From HXMU1428-3 sp965215715 (GTDB lineage: Bacteria > Pseudomonadota > Alphaproteobacteria > Rhizobiales > HXMU1428-3): DNA of 64,000 bases. Made by a program: the position numbers and the translations under genes. Under the pieces are notes generated by a model. That model was given only the letters and a program-made list of their open reading frames with translations, searched no databases and had not been told where the DNA came from. Shown here one piece after another: positions 18,010 to 27,021 of the stretch. The stretch is taken from assembly GCA_965215715.1 (NCBI GenBank), contig OZ244129.1, positions 124,001-188,000 of the forward strand, written 5' to 3'. Position 1 is the stretch's first letter. Every line of letters begins with the position of its first letter.

Positions 18010-19524
18010 ATGTTTGGAAAGCGTGGTGCGGCAAATGATGCGGGTGGGGGGCTCCAGAAGACGACAGGGCCTCAAACAATGGAAAGGCCTGTTCAACCAC
18101 AACCGGTGGCTCAAAAACCTATAATTGAAGCAGCGCCAGCTGCTGCGGCTCCGCAAGCTGGTGAGATGCAGCCTGTTCAAGCAGAGAAAAAAGAGGTCGA
18201 GCGTGCGCGGTCTGAAAATTATTACGATGTGAAAACAACGGTTTTCAATGCGCTTATTGACACGATTGACCTTACTCAGTTGGCTAATTTAAACAATGAT
18301 GCTGCGCGTGAGGAAATTCGCGATATTGTTGGAGAGATCCTGGCAATCCAGAATGTGGTTATGCCGATTTCTGAGCAAGAAGACTTGATTGAAGACATCT
18401 GTAATGATGTACTGGGGTATGGTCCTTTAGAACCTCTGCTTGCAAGAGATGATATTGCCGACATAATGATCAATGGGGCCGATGATTGTTTTATTGAGGT
18501 GGATGGTAAAGTTCAGTCCTCGTCTATTCGTTTTACCGACAATATGCAGTTGTTAAACATCTGTCAGCGGATTGTGAGCCAGGTTGGCCGGCGTGTGGAT
18601 GAATCCAGTCCGATCTGTGATGCGCGCTTGCCGGATGGCTCTCGTGTGAATGTGATCGTGCCCCCCTTGGCTCTTGAAGGGCCAACGATGACAATCCGGA
18701 AATTTAAAAAAGACCGGCTAACACTTGACCAGTTGGTTGGGTTCGGGGCTATCACGCCTGAGGGGCAAGAGATTTTAGAAATTATTGGCCGGTGCCGGTG
18801 TAATGTTGTGATTTCTGGTGGTACGGGTTCTGGTAAAACGACGTTGTTAAACTGTCTCACCGCTTATGTGGAGCAAGATGAGCGGGTGATTACTTGTGAG
18901 GACAGTGCAGAATTGCAATTGCAACAGCCCCATGTTGTACGCTTGGAAACTCGCCCCCCTAACCTTGAGGGGGAAGGGGAAATCACAATGCGTGATTTGG
19001 TTAAAAACTGTCTGCGGATGCGTCCGGACCGAATTATTGTTGGTGAGGTGCGTGGGCCTGAGGCCTTTGACCTGTTGCAAGCGATGAATACGGGCCATGA
19101 TGGGTCTATGGGGACTTTGCACTCTAATAGCCCTAGAGAATGCATCAGCCGTTTAGAAAGCATGATCTTGATGGGTGGTTTTGCGCTCCCTGCACGGACC
19201 ATTCGTGAAATGATCGTGGGCTCTGTTGATGTGATTGTTCAGGCCGCTAGATTGCGTGATGGTTCACGTAAGATTACACGGATTACTGAGGTTGTGGGCA
19301 TGGAAGGGGATGTGCCGACCTTGCAAGATATTTTTGTGCATGAAATTTTGGGTGAAGACCAAAATGGTAAAATTATTGGCCGTCACCGTTCAACAGGTGT
19401 CACAAGACCTAAATTTTATGAGCGTGCCCAATACTTTAATGAAGACCACCGATTGGTTGATGTGCTCTCACGTTCAGAGGTGACTGATGATAGCGGTAAT
19501 CCGTTAGGAGAAGCCAGTGTTTAG
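18010..19524 (+). CDS. cpaF: Tad secretion ATPase CpaF (TadA)
   Basis: 504 aa. Proline/alanine-rich linker (1-60), N-terminal domain, then the PulE/VirB11 ATPase core: Walker A GGTGSGKTT at 270-278, Asp box ITCEDSAELQLQQPHVVRLE, Walker B RPDRIIVGEVRGPEA and His box GHDGSMGTLHSNSP. It powers pilus extension and retraction. Overlaps tadB by 8 bp. TAAGGA precedes the ATG. Confidence 0.95.
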   Translation: MFGKRGAANDAGGGLQKTTGPQTMERPVQPQPVAQKPIIEAAPAAAAPQAGEMQPVQAEKKEVERARSENYYDVKTTVFNALIDTIDLTQLANLNNDAAREEIRDIVGEILAIQNVVMPISEQEDLIEDICNDVLGYGPLEPLLARDDIADIMINGADDCFIEVDGKVQSSSIRFTDNMQLLNICQRIVSQVGRRVDESSPICDARLPDGSRVNVIVPPLALEGPTMTIRKFKKDRLTLDQLVGFGAITPEGQEILEIIGRCRCNVVISGGTGSGKTTLLNCLTAYVEQDERVITCEDSAELQLQQPHVVRLETRPPNLEGEGEITMRDLVKNCLRMRPDRIIVGEVRGPEAFDLLQAMNTGHDGSMGTLHSNSPRECISRLESMILMGGFALPARTIREMIVGSVDVIVQAARLRDGSRKITRITEVVGMEGDVPTLQDIFVHEILGEDQNGKIIGRHRSTGVTRPKFYERAQYFNEDHRLVDVLSRSEVTDDSGNPLGEASV

Positions 19525-20509
19525 TGATGACATGATCGTATACGCAGTTTTTGGTTTTGGTGTTCTTGCTGCTGGTACAATTATCTTTGTTATTTTGGAT
19601 GCAATCCTTTCCAGCACTGATAAGGCTGAGAAACGTAAAAACTTGGTTGCTGGCGGGGCTCAAGCCAAGCTTGAATCGCGTGAAGGGATGGCTGAGCAAC
19701 GGCGCCGCAAACAGGTTCAAGATGCGATAGATGAGTTAGAAGACAAAAAGAAGAAAAAAGCAAAAGTTTCAATGCGTTTGCGTTTGCAAAGGGCTGGGCT
19801 TGAAACGATGACATTGCGTACGTTTTATCTTTTATCTTTGATAAGTGCCCTTGTGGTTACGTTTTTGTTGTTTTTGTTTCAAGTTCCAATTTATGTGCTT
19901 TTGATTGGTCCTTTGGTCGGCGGCATTGGTTTGCCGCGCTATATTTTAACTGTCATAACGAAAAAACGGCAGAAAACATTTATACGTGAATTTGTTAATG
20001 CGATTGATATTATTGTTCGCGGTGTAAAGGCCGGTTTGCCCTTTAATGATTGCTTGCAAATTATTACGACAGAAGTTGGAGAGCCTGTTCGAAGTGAATT
20101 CATAAACCTTGTTGAACAACAGCGTGTCGGGGTGCCGGTAGAGCAAGCTTTGCAAAGATTGTATGAACGGGTGCCACTGCAAGAGGTTAACTTCTTTTCC
20201 ATTGTTGTTGCTATTCAGTTAACAGTTGGTGGCAATATTGCTGAGGCTTTAACCAATCTTTCAAGTGTTTTGAGGGATCGGCATAAACTTAGAGCGAAAG
20301 TTCAGGCTGTTAGTATGGAAGCCAAATCATCTGCCGTGATTATTGGCTCTTTGCCGTTGGTGGTTATGGGCGGTGTTTCGTTTACGAGCCCTGATTATAT
20401 GGAGACTTTATTTACTCACCCGACGGGGCATATGATTATTGGTGTTAGTGCACTTTGGATGCTTGCCGGTGTGCTGGTGATGCGTTGGATGATAAATTTC
20501 AAAATTTAA
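19517..20509 (+). CDS. tadB: Tad inner-membrane platform protein TadB
   Basis: 330 aa, GspF/TadC-type platform protein. Four hydrophobic helices (about 8-28, 100-130, 270-290, 308-325) flank the cytoplasmic T2SSF domain, with FVNAIDIIVRGVKAGLPFNDCL and VPLQEVNFFSIVVAIQLTVGG. Starts with GTG inside the end of cpaF, after GGAG, indicating translational coupling. Confidence 0.93.
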   Translation: MFSDDMIVYAVFGFGVLAAGTIIFVILDAILSSTDKAEKRKNLVAGGAQAKLESREGMAEQRRRKQVQDAIDELEDKKKKKAKVSMRLRLQRAGLETMTLRTFYLLSLISALVVTFLLFLFQVPIYVLLIGPLVGGIGLPRYILTVITKKRQKTFIREFVNAIDIIVRGVKAGLPFNDCLQIITTEVGEPVRSEFINLVEQQRVGVPVEQALQRLYERVPLQEVNFFSIVVAIQLTVGGNIAEALTNLSSVLRDRHKLRAKVQAVSMEAKSSAVIIGSLPLVVMGGVSFTSPDYMETLFTHPTGHMIIGVSALWMLAGVLVMRWMINFKI

Positions 20510-20557
20510 AAGGTGCACAAGTAGAATTTTTTTGCGTTTATTGGGATTAATAAACTG

Positions 20558-21535
20558 ATGTTGTATGATTTGTTAAGCCAGGCTATGGAGCCTCAATTTG
20601 TAATTATTGTTTTAACGGCAGTGTCTTGTTTTGCCACGGTTGTGATGCTGGCTGCTCCTTTATTTGAAAATGATAAACTTGATGCGCGCATGAGGTGCGT
20701 GGCTGATGAGCGTGAAAAATTAAAAGCTCAGCGTTTGCAAGAGCTGGCCATTGAGCATGAAGGAAGGGGACTTCGTCATTCTTCTCAATCACAAACGGAA
20801 AAAATTGTTAAAGTCTTTAATTTGCGCAAAGCTCTTGAAAGTGAGGGGTTGGCCGACAGGATGAAAATGGCGGGCTTGCGTGGTCCTGGGCCTTTGATGA
20901 CATTTTTAGTTGCGCGGTGTGTTCTTCCCTTTGTTGGAATGGCGCTTGTTTTTTTCTATCTCAACTTTATTGATGATTTTGGCCTTAAAGGCATGATGTG
21001 GTTTAGCGCGATTTTGGCGGGAGGATATTTTGGGTTTTATTTGCCCAATATTTATATCACCAATGTTATCCAGAAACGTCAAACTTCCATTAAATTGGCT
21101 TTTCCTGATGCGCTTGATTTATTGCTGATTTGTGTGCAGGCAGGTATGTCAATTGAAGCGGCTTTTCGAAAAGTCGCGGCAGAAATTGGTAACCAGTCTG
21201 GTGAATTGGCTGAGGAGTTGACGTTAACAACAGCAGAAATGTCTTATTTGCAAAACCGCCGCCAAGCCTATGAAAACTTAGGGTTACGAACTGGCCTGCC
21301 GGGTATTCGGGCTGTGGCAACAAGTCTCATTCAGGCAGAAAAATATGGTACCCCTCTTGGCCAAGCCCTTAGGGCTATGGCTGAAGAATTTCGTGATGAA
21401 CGGATGACAGAGGCTGAGAAAAAAGCAGCTGCTTTACCTCCGAAATTGACCGTGCCTATGATTGTGTTTTTCCTACCCGTATTGTTTGCGGTTATTATGG
21501 GGCCAGCAGTTATCAAGGCAATGGAAACTTTTTAA
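20558..21535 (+). CDS. tadC: Tad inner-membrane platform protein TadC
   Basis: 325 aa, second T2SSF-domain platform protein. Key region: FPDALDLLLICVQAGMSIEAAFRKV, with LIQAEKYGTPLGQALRAMAEEFR and the C-terminal helix PMIVFFLPVLFAVIMGPAVI. Last gene of the visible Tad unit; no TadD tetratricopeptide gene follows here. There is no clear terminator before the convergent gcrA. Confidence 0.93.
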   Translation: MLYDLLSQAMEPQFVIIVLTAVSCFATVVMLAAPLFENDKLDARMRCVADEREKLKAQRLQELAIEHEGRGLRHSSQSQTEKIVKVFNLRKALESEGLADRMKMAGLRGPGPLMTFLVARCVLPFVGMALVFFYLNFIDDFGLKGMMWFSAILAGGYFGFYLPNIYITNVIQKRQTSIKLAFPDALDLLLICVQAGMSIEAAFRKVAAEIGNQSGELAEELTLTTAEMSYLQNRRQAYENLGLRTGLPGIRAVATSLIQAEKYGTPLGQALRAMAEEFRDERMTEAEKKAAALPPKLTVPMIVFFLPVLFAVIMGPAVIKAMETF

Positions 21536-21640
21536 GATATCTTTGCTTTTTTGGCAGCTTAAGATTTTTCATAAAGAAAACAGCAGTTAGACAAAGTTCT
21601 TATAAGATCTATTTCGGTATAATGTTGCTTGGCTTTTCAT

Positions 21641-22180
21641 TTATTTTGCTAACTTAACGGGTGTTGCATTAACAGCTGTTTTGTTGCGTGCGCCTTGGCG
21701 AGACAAGGGTTGAAAAGCAATTTGAGCATGGTATTCGCAATAGGGGCCACCTTCTGATTTTGATTTGCCGCAAAAATGAAAATCATTTTCTTGCGGGTCA
21801 CCAATGGGCCATTTGCACTGGTCTTCTTTTAGATCAACCAGATCAACTCTTTCTTCCTCTGGGATCACCAATTCAACATATTGCGAGCGGAATGGTTCTT
21901 CCTTGGGGCCATCAGGTGAAGAAAGAGTGCGTAAAGCTGAGTTGCTGTTTGAAAACAAGCCTAAACGTGGGGCTGTATTTGCTCGGCCGGCTTTGTTTTT
22001 TCTGGCACGTGTTGATTTTACTCGTGATGTTGTTGCCCGCCCAGATAGGCCTAAACGATGGACTTTACCAATCACTGCATTGCGTGTCACACCGCCAAGT
22101 TGACCCGCAATTTGACTGGCGCTTAACCCTTCTGCCCATAATTTTTTTAGTAATTCAACCCGATCATCGGTCCAGGACAT
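21641..22180 (-). CDS. gcrA: GcrA cell-cycle regulator
   Basis: 179 aa from MSWTDDRVELLKKLWAEGLS. The GcrA N-terminal HTH (SASQIAGQLGGVTRNAVIGK, VHRLGLSGR) is unmistakable, and the C-terminal zinc/core part CKWPIGDP..FHFCGK..EGGPYCEYH is intact. GcrA binds sigma-70 RNA polymerase and methylated GANTC promoters. The frame extends to 22204, but GAGGAGG stands before 22180. Adjacency to argD-argF is seen in Hyphomicrobiales. Confidence 0.95.
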   Translation of the reverse strand: MSWTDDRVELLKKLWAEGLSASQIAGQLGGVTRNAVIGKVHRLGLSGRATTSRVKSTRARKNKAGRANTAPRLGLFSNSNSALRTLSSPDGPKEEPFRSQYVELVIPEEERVDLVDLKEDQCKWPIGDPQENDFHFCGKSKSEGGPYCEYHAQIAFQPLSRQGARNKTAVNATPVKLAK

Positions 22181-22882
22181 GAGTGCCTCCTCATTAAATA
22201 TCAAAGTGGTTTTTTACGTAATCTCGTACAAGATACTTAAAACTCAGCCGAGTTTGTTTTGTCTTAGACCATGAGCACCGCTCTCATAGCTAAAACAACA
22301 CCGCCTTGCCTCGCCTTAAATAATTAAAGGGAAGCCTTTGGTTTTAAACTCAAAAAAACTTTAAAACTGGAAATTAAGCCGACTTAAAACTTAAGCCAAT
22401 GAAACTTAAAGGCCTTAAATAAAGGAGGCCTTGCACTCTCAAAGACTTTAACTTGCTTTAAGTTAACTTTTTGACTCTTTTTGGGATACTAGGTGAGCTG
22501 AACGTTCTGGTTACTTATTTAATTATATTCAGCCCGAAAAAGACGCTTAAATCTTGCTGAATTCACTTCACTACTTTTCAAGTGTTTCAGCTGTTTGATG
22601 TAGACAAACTACTTGAGAGTGGGGGGGGCTGCAAGGGAGGAAAAATTTTACTTGTCGCTTTTCAACAGTGCACATTTAAACTGTTACGTTTTGGGCACGG
22701 CTGTTTGAGAAAACATTGGAAATGGGACGGATTGCTTTATTAAATGTGTAAATCTTTTGTTGGCACAGTTGCTCTGACCAAGATCCTGGTTGTCTTAGTC
22801 CTATGCTGACTTATTAAAGGTTGTATGCTGTCATAAGATGTAATTAAGGGAGGAGATATTTTGGTAAAAACTATGAAGACCT
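22181..22882. other. gcrA upstream region with a dense TTAA cluster
   Basis: About 700 bp without a credible gene. It holds the gcrA promoter. I count 15 TTAA words between 22236 and 22550, far above expectation at this base composition. A single GANTC site (GACTC) is at 22473-22477, and a small palindrome AAACTC-agcc-GAGTTT is at 22240-22255. Spacings between TTAA words do not match the CtrA TTAA-N7-TTAA pattern exactly. Confidence 0.5.
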
Positions 22883-23150
22883 TAGGGGCAGGACCTATTC
22901 ATTATATCTGTTCTGTTGTCTATGAAGGGCTCAGATGTTGAAATGCAAGCGCAAAATAAGGCTCTTTTCCTTTTTTGAAGATTGTTTGTCTATAGATGGC
23001 CCTTCATAGACAACCCTTTGGGCGCTCTATCAATCACTTGCCAGTGCGTTATAAAGGCTCGAAAATAAACCATATTTACTTCGCCTTTCTGCCTACTGGA
23101 AAGTGATTGATAGAGCGCGGAACACATATAATGAATAGGTCCTGCCCCTA
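22883..23150. mobile_element. 268 bp element with perfect terminal and internal inverted repeats (MITE-like or structured RNA)
   Basis: Outer inverted repeats of 25 bp (22883-22907 and 23126-23150; both begin TAGGGGCAGGACC on their own strand) are identical. Inside, 16 bp repeats at 22915-22930 and 22999-23014 form one arm. A second arm is formed by 18 bp repeats at 23022-23039 and 23101-23118, extended by CCAGT/ACTGG. The whole can fold as a three-way junction. The outer repeats end in TA on both sides, as in TA-target IS630/mariner insertions. No ORF is inside. Confidence 0.8.
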
Positions 23151-23200
23151 GAGTGTTTGACAGTATATGCCTGAAAACGCTATTATGTTTATTGACTTTG

Positions 23201-23224
23201 GCTGCCTTAAGGGCAGCTTTTTTT
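23201..23224 (+). terminator. Terminator-like hairpin ahead of argD
   Basis: GCTGCC-ttaag-GGCAGC (23201-23217) followed by a T run. It lies about 40 bp before the argD start, with no plus-strand gene upstream for more than 1.6 kb. It could end an unseen small RNA or act as an attenuator in the argD leader. Confidence 0.75.
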
Positions 23225-23264
23225 AATTTTTAGACCCCTTGTAATTTTTTCCGGATAAAAACTG

Positions 23265-24443
23265 ATGAGCAAGGCTATTTTACCGACTTACGCGCGGACC
23301 GATATTACTTTTGTTGCAGGCGATGGGGTGCACCTGCAAGCCAGTACGGGTGAGCGCTATCTGGATTTTGGTGCCGGTATTGCCGTGAATGCTTTGGGTC
23401 ATAATCACCCCCATTTGGTAAAGGCTATTCAAGATCAAGCTGCCAGTTTGATGCATGTTTCTAATCTTTATAAAATTGAGGGCCAGGAAGACCTGGCTCA
23501 ACGGCTTTGTGCAAACACCTTTGCCGATAAAGTGTTTTTTGCCAACTCTGGGGCTGAGGCCAATGAATGCGCTGTTAAGATGGCGCGGCGCTACCAAGCT
23601 GATAAAGGGTGCCCTGAACGGTTCAGGATACTTACCTTTTCTGGGGCGTTTCACGGGCGGACCTTGGCGATGATAGCAGCTGGTGGCCAAGCCAAGCATT
23701 TAGAGGGGTTTGGGCCCAAGGTTGATGGCTTTGACCAGGTGCCAGTGGGCGACCTTGAGGCTCTTAAAGAGTGCATTGGGCCTGAAACCGCGGGTTTGAT
23801 GATTGAGCCGATTCAAGGTGAGGGCGGTGTGAACCCAATTGAGCCGGCTTTCTTGCAGGCTTTGAGAGATTTGGCCGACAAAGATGATCTGGTGCTTATT
23901 TTTGATGAGGTGCAGACAGGGGTTGGCAGAACGGGTCAGTTTTTTGCTTATGAAGGGCTGGGGGTTGTTCCTGACATTCTAACTTCTGCCAAGGGGCTTG
24001 GCGGGGGTTTTCCCATTGGGGCTTGTTTGGCAACTGATAAGGTGGCTGCCCCAATGGTGGCTGGCACGCATGGGTCCACCTTTGGAGGGAACCCTTTGGC
24101 CATGGCGGCGGCAAATGCTGTGTTGGATGTTGTTTTAGAGCCTGGGTTTCTTGAGCAGGTACAAGAAAAGGGGCTGGTGTTTAAACAAAAGCTTGCCAGT
24201 GTCATTGATGAATTCCCTGATGTGTTTGAGTTGGTGCGCGGGCAAGGTTTGTTGTTGGGCATAAAAATGAAAGTGCCGCCAGCTGAAATGGTGGCGGCTT
24301 GTTTTGAGGAAAAATTGCTTGCCGTGCCAGCTGGTGATGACGTTGTTAGGTTGTTGCCACCGTTGATTGCCACCGCTGACGACTTTGACGAGGCTGTTGC
24401 CAGCTTAGAGCGGGCAGCACGGGCCGTTGTTGCTAAGCAATAG
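23265..24443 (+). CDS. argD: Acetylornithine aminotransferase
   Basis: 392 aa class III PLP aminotransferase that makes N-acetylornithine from N-acetylglutamate semialdehyde. Motifs: DFGAGIAVNALGHNHP, FANSGAEANE, LIFDEVQTGVGRTG and the PLP lysine in TSAKGLGGGFPIGA. Next to argF, so a biosynthetic ArgD assignment is secure. CCGGA is a modest SD before the ATG. Confidence 0.93.
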   Translation: MSKAILPTYARTDITFVAGDGVHLQASTGERYLDFGAGIAVNALGHNHPHLVKAIQDQAASLMHVSNLYKIEGQEDLAQRLCANTFADKVFFANSGAEANECAVKMARRYQADKGCPERFRILTFSGAFHGRTLAMIAAGGQAKHLEGFGPKVDGFDQVPVGDLEALKECIGPETAGLMIEPIQGEGGVNPIEPAFLQALRDLADKDDLVLIFDEVQTGVGRTGQFFAYEGLGVVPDILTSAKGLGGGFPIGACLATDKVAAPMVAGTHGSTFGGNPLAMAAANAVLDVVLEPGFLEQVQEKGLVFKQKLASVIDEFPDVFELVRGQGLLLGIKMKVPPAEMVAACFEEKLLAVPAGDDVVRLLPPLIATADDFDEAVASLERAARAVVAKQ

Positions 24444-24477
24444 AGTTACAAATTTTAACGCCAAGGATAAGAGACCA

Positions 24478-25398
24478 ATGGCACTAAGGCATTTTATTGA
24501 TCTTGATCTTCTAACGCCAGATGAGATCCAGCACATCTTAGACAGTGCTTTAAAGATTAAGGCTCGCTTTATAAAAAAGCGCCATAAAGCCAAGAAGCTT
24601 TGTGAGGGGCGCGTTTTGGCGACGATTTTTGAAAAGCCTTCTACGCGCACGCGCGTGTCGTTTGATGTGGGCATGCGGGATTTGGGCGGCTCTTGCATTA
24701 CCTTAAGCTCGCAGGACTTGCAGCTTGGGCGCGGAGAGTCGATTGCGGATACGGCGCGGGTGATGTCGCGTTATGTTGATGTGATGATGTTGCGCACCAG
24801 CGCGCATCAAAACTTGCTTGATTTGGCCGCGTCTGCTGATGTGCCGGTGATTAATGGTCTAACCGATCGTTCCCATCCGTGCCAGATTTTGGCCGACATT
24901 ATGACGTTTATGGAAAAACGCGGCTCTATAAAGGGTAAAAAGGTTGCCTGGATTGGGGATTGCAATAATGTGGCGCTGTCTTTGGTGCATGCGGCGCATA
25001 AATTGGAATTTGAGCTTTTCATCGCTTGCCCAATAGAGTTTGGCCCTAATGAGGATATGTCTGAGGCGATCGCGGTTAACCCTGACCGGGTGCGGGTGAT
25101 CACTGATTTAAGCCAAGCCTTTGAAGGCGCGCATTTGGTGATGACGGATACGTGGGTGTCTATGGGCGATGAGGATGCAGAAAAGCGTATGGAGGTTTTC
25201 TCGCCCTTTCAGGTGACAAGTGAGTTGATGGCTTTGGCGCAAGATGATGCGTTGTTTATGCATTGTTTGCCAGCCTACCGCGGGCGGGAAGTTTCAGCTG
25301 AGGTGCTTGAGGGGCCGCAATCTGTGGTGTTTGATGAGGCTGAGAACCGGTTGCATGTTCAAAAGGCGATTATGGCTTGGACGCTGGGTGCGATATAA
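24478..25398 (+). CDS. argF: Ornithine carbamoyltransferase
   Basis: 306 aa, forms citrulline from ornithine and carbamoyl phosphate. Motifs: carbamoyl phosphate loop EKPSTRTRVSF, HPCQ in DRSHPCQILAD, ornithine loop DTWVSMG and active-site HCLPAYRG. The frame opens at 24427, but the ATG at 24478 has AAGGA before it and matches family N-termini (MALRHFIDLD). Only 34 bp after argD, so one operon. Confidence 0.95.
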   Translation: MALRHFIDLDLLTPDEIQHILDSALKIKARFIKKRHKAKKLCEGRVLATIFEKPSTRTRVSFDVGMRDLGGSCITLSSQDLQLGRGESIADTARVMSRYVDVMMLRTSAHQNLLDLAASADVPVINGLTDRSHPCQILADIMTFMEKRGSIKGKKVAWIGDCNNVALSLVHAAHKLEFELFIACPIEFGPNEDMSEAIAVNPDRVRVITDLSQAFEGAHLVMTDTWVSMGDEDAEKRMEVFSPFQVTSELMALAQDDALFMHCLPAYRGREVSAEVLEGPQSVVFDEAENRLHVQKAIMAWTLGAI

Positions 25399-25461
25399 CG
25401 GTGGGTGTGCGCTTTTCAGAAGACCGCGCTGAACCGGAAAATTTAATTTAGGATTATAATT

Positions 25462-26451
25462 ATGAGCGATGAGCAAGGGTCTGGTGAGACGCCTTCCCAG
25501 GATGTGTCTGTTTTTTTAGATGCAGATGTGAAAGATGATGTGGTTGTCCCTTTCCAGGCTGAAAAGGCGGGCGCGCGGGGGCGTTTGTTGCGCTTAGGCG
25601 ATACGGTGAATGAGATTTTATCTGCTCATGATTATCCTGATGGGGTTGCTAACTTTCTTGGGGAAGCCATTGCAATGGCGGCCATGGTTGGCTCTTTGCT
25701 CAAGTTTGATGGCAAGCTTATTTTGCAAACAAAGACCGATGGGCCCATTTCTATGTTGGTGGTGGATTTTTCCACCCCCTCTTCACTGCGCGCTTATGCC
25801 AGCTTTGATAAAGCTAAAGTGAGCGAGCTTGAGGGAGAACCGTATGATTTGCAAACATGGTTGGGCCAAGGGGTTCTGGCTTTAACGATTGACCAGGGGC
25901 CTGATATGGAGCGGTACCAGGGGATTGTGGCTTTGGACAAAACGTCCCTTGGCGAGGTGGCTGAGGCGTATTTTGCTCAGTCAGAACAGATCCCTAGTTT
26001 GGTGCGCTTGCATGTGGCCAAGCATTTTAGTTCTGAGCAAGATGATGGCACTGGCTGGCATTGGCGCGCTGGGGGGTTGATGGTGCAACATTTGACCGCC
26101 AAGGGCGGTTTGGGCGGTGAGCAAGCTGATGTTCATGCTGATGACTTGGAAGACGAGAATTGGAACCGGGCTAAAATTTTGGGCAGCAGTGTTGAGCCCC
26201 ATGAATTGTTAGACCCGCAATTGGCGCCTGAGCGGTTGTTGTTTCGCCTTTACCATGAAGAAGGGGTGCGGGTGTTTGATCCGTTTGGTCTGGATGCCAC
26301 CTGTTCTTGTTCTGAGGAGCGGGTTAGGGCGATGTTGGGCAAATTTTCCCCCACTGACAGGCAAGATATGATTGATCAGGGGGGTAAAATTTCAGTTACC
26401 TGCGAGTTTTGCACCAAACGCTATGAATTTGATTTAGAAGACTTTATCTAG
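25462..26451 (+). CDS. hslO: Redox-regulated chaperone Hsp33
   Basis: 329 aa. The C-terminal zinc switch has Cys281-x-Cys283 (TCSCSEE) and Cys314-x-x-Cys317 (CEFCTKRY), which form disulfides on oxidative stress and unfold the linker to bind clients. The N-terminal domain starts after a 20-residue acidic leader. Co-location with argD-argF is typical in Hyphomicrobiales. AGGA precedes the ATG. Confidence 0.94.
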   Translation: MSDEQGSGETPSQDVSVFLDADVKDDVVVPFQAEKAGARGRLLRLGDTVNEILSAHDYPDGVANFLGEAIAMAAMVGSLLKFDGKLILQTKTDGPISMLVVDFSTPSSLRAYASFDKAKVSELEGEPYDLQTWLGQGVLALTIDQGPDMERYQGIVALDKTSLGEVAEAYFAQSEQIPSLVRLHVAKHFSSEQDDGTGWHWRAGGLMVQHLTAKGGLGGEQADVHADDLEDENWNRAKILGSSVEPHELLDPQLAPERLLFRLYHEEGVRVFDPFGLDATCSCSEERVRAMLGKFSPTDRQDMIDQGGKISVTCEFCTKRYEFDLEDFI

Positions 26452-26460
26452 AGCGCGTTG

Positions 26461-26590
26461 CTTTTTTATCTCACGGGCGTTTTTTCGCTCAAAAAAGCGA
26501 AAAGCCCTCCGATGGGGCGGCGTTAGACGCCGGGCGCTTTAAAAGCGCCATGTCCGTGCTCTGAAAAAGAGCACTCCCTTCTTCGTAAGG
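26461..26590. repeat. Structured GC-rich intergenic repeat, copy B
   Basis: Ten bp after the hslO stop. Shares TTTTTTATCT-ACGGGC, GCGAAAAGCCCTCCGAT, GGCGGCG, GCCATGT-CGTGCTCTGAA and GAGCACTCCCTTCTTCGTA with copy A at 6494-6630. Stems: GGGC..TTTTTTCGC/GCGAAAAGCCC, GGCGTtaGACGCC, GGGCGCTTtaAAAGCGCC and GTGCTCtgaaaaaGAGCAC. Several stem positions differ from copy A yet remain paired. Confidence 0.75.
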
Positions 26591-26782
26591 CAGCCTAAAG
26601 GGCCAAGGCTTGTTGATCGATATAAAAGCAACTTGTTCTGGTGAAATTGGCTGGTTTTCAAGAATGTTTCTTTTTCTTTGTTAAATGCGGTTTCTTGACT
26701 GGACAGAGCCTGAAATTGGTTTTATAAAACCGGTCTCTTTTAAGTGATTTTGTCTGTTTGGATTGGTCGCTTTTCTTTATAT

Positions 26783-26858
<76 letters not shown>

Positions 26859-26973
26859 TCGCCCCTCCCCATAGTTGAACATAATCACCCTTAATAAGCT
26901 GAATCTATTAGATAAATAATCGTCTCTCTGCTCATAGTGAAACATAGATTTTCGCTGTTTCGCCACACTTTTT

Positions 26974-26992
26974 GGGTATCACTGTAGGTAAC
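26974..26992 (+). other. Putative integrase arm-type repeats, left end
   Basis: GGGTATC at 26974 and AGGTAAC at 26986 are direct repeats 12 bp apart, just before the integrase gene. The same 12 bp period with GGGTAATA is found at the right end (48573 and 48585). Confidence 0.45.
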
Positions 26993-27021
26993 AGCCGATT
27001 CGCTCAAAGGTGTTACCCACA

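Noticed and set aside
22236..22465. CtrA binding array at gcrA
   Set aside because: TTAA words are abundant but none of the pairs I measured has the exact 7 bp spacing, so I do not call CtrA sites.
22883..23150. CRISPR array
   Set aside because: Repeats are inverted and nested, not direct and evenly spaced; no cas genes anywhere in the window.
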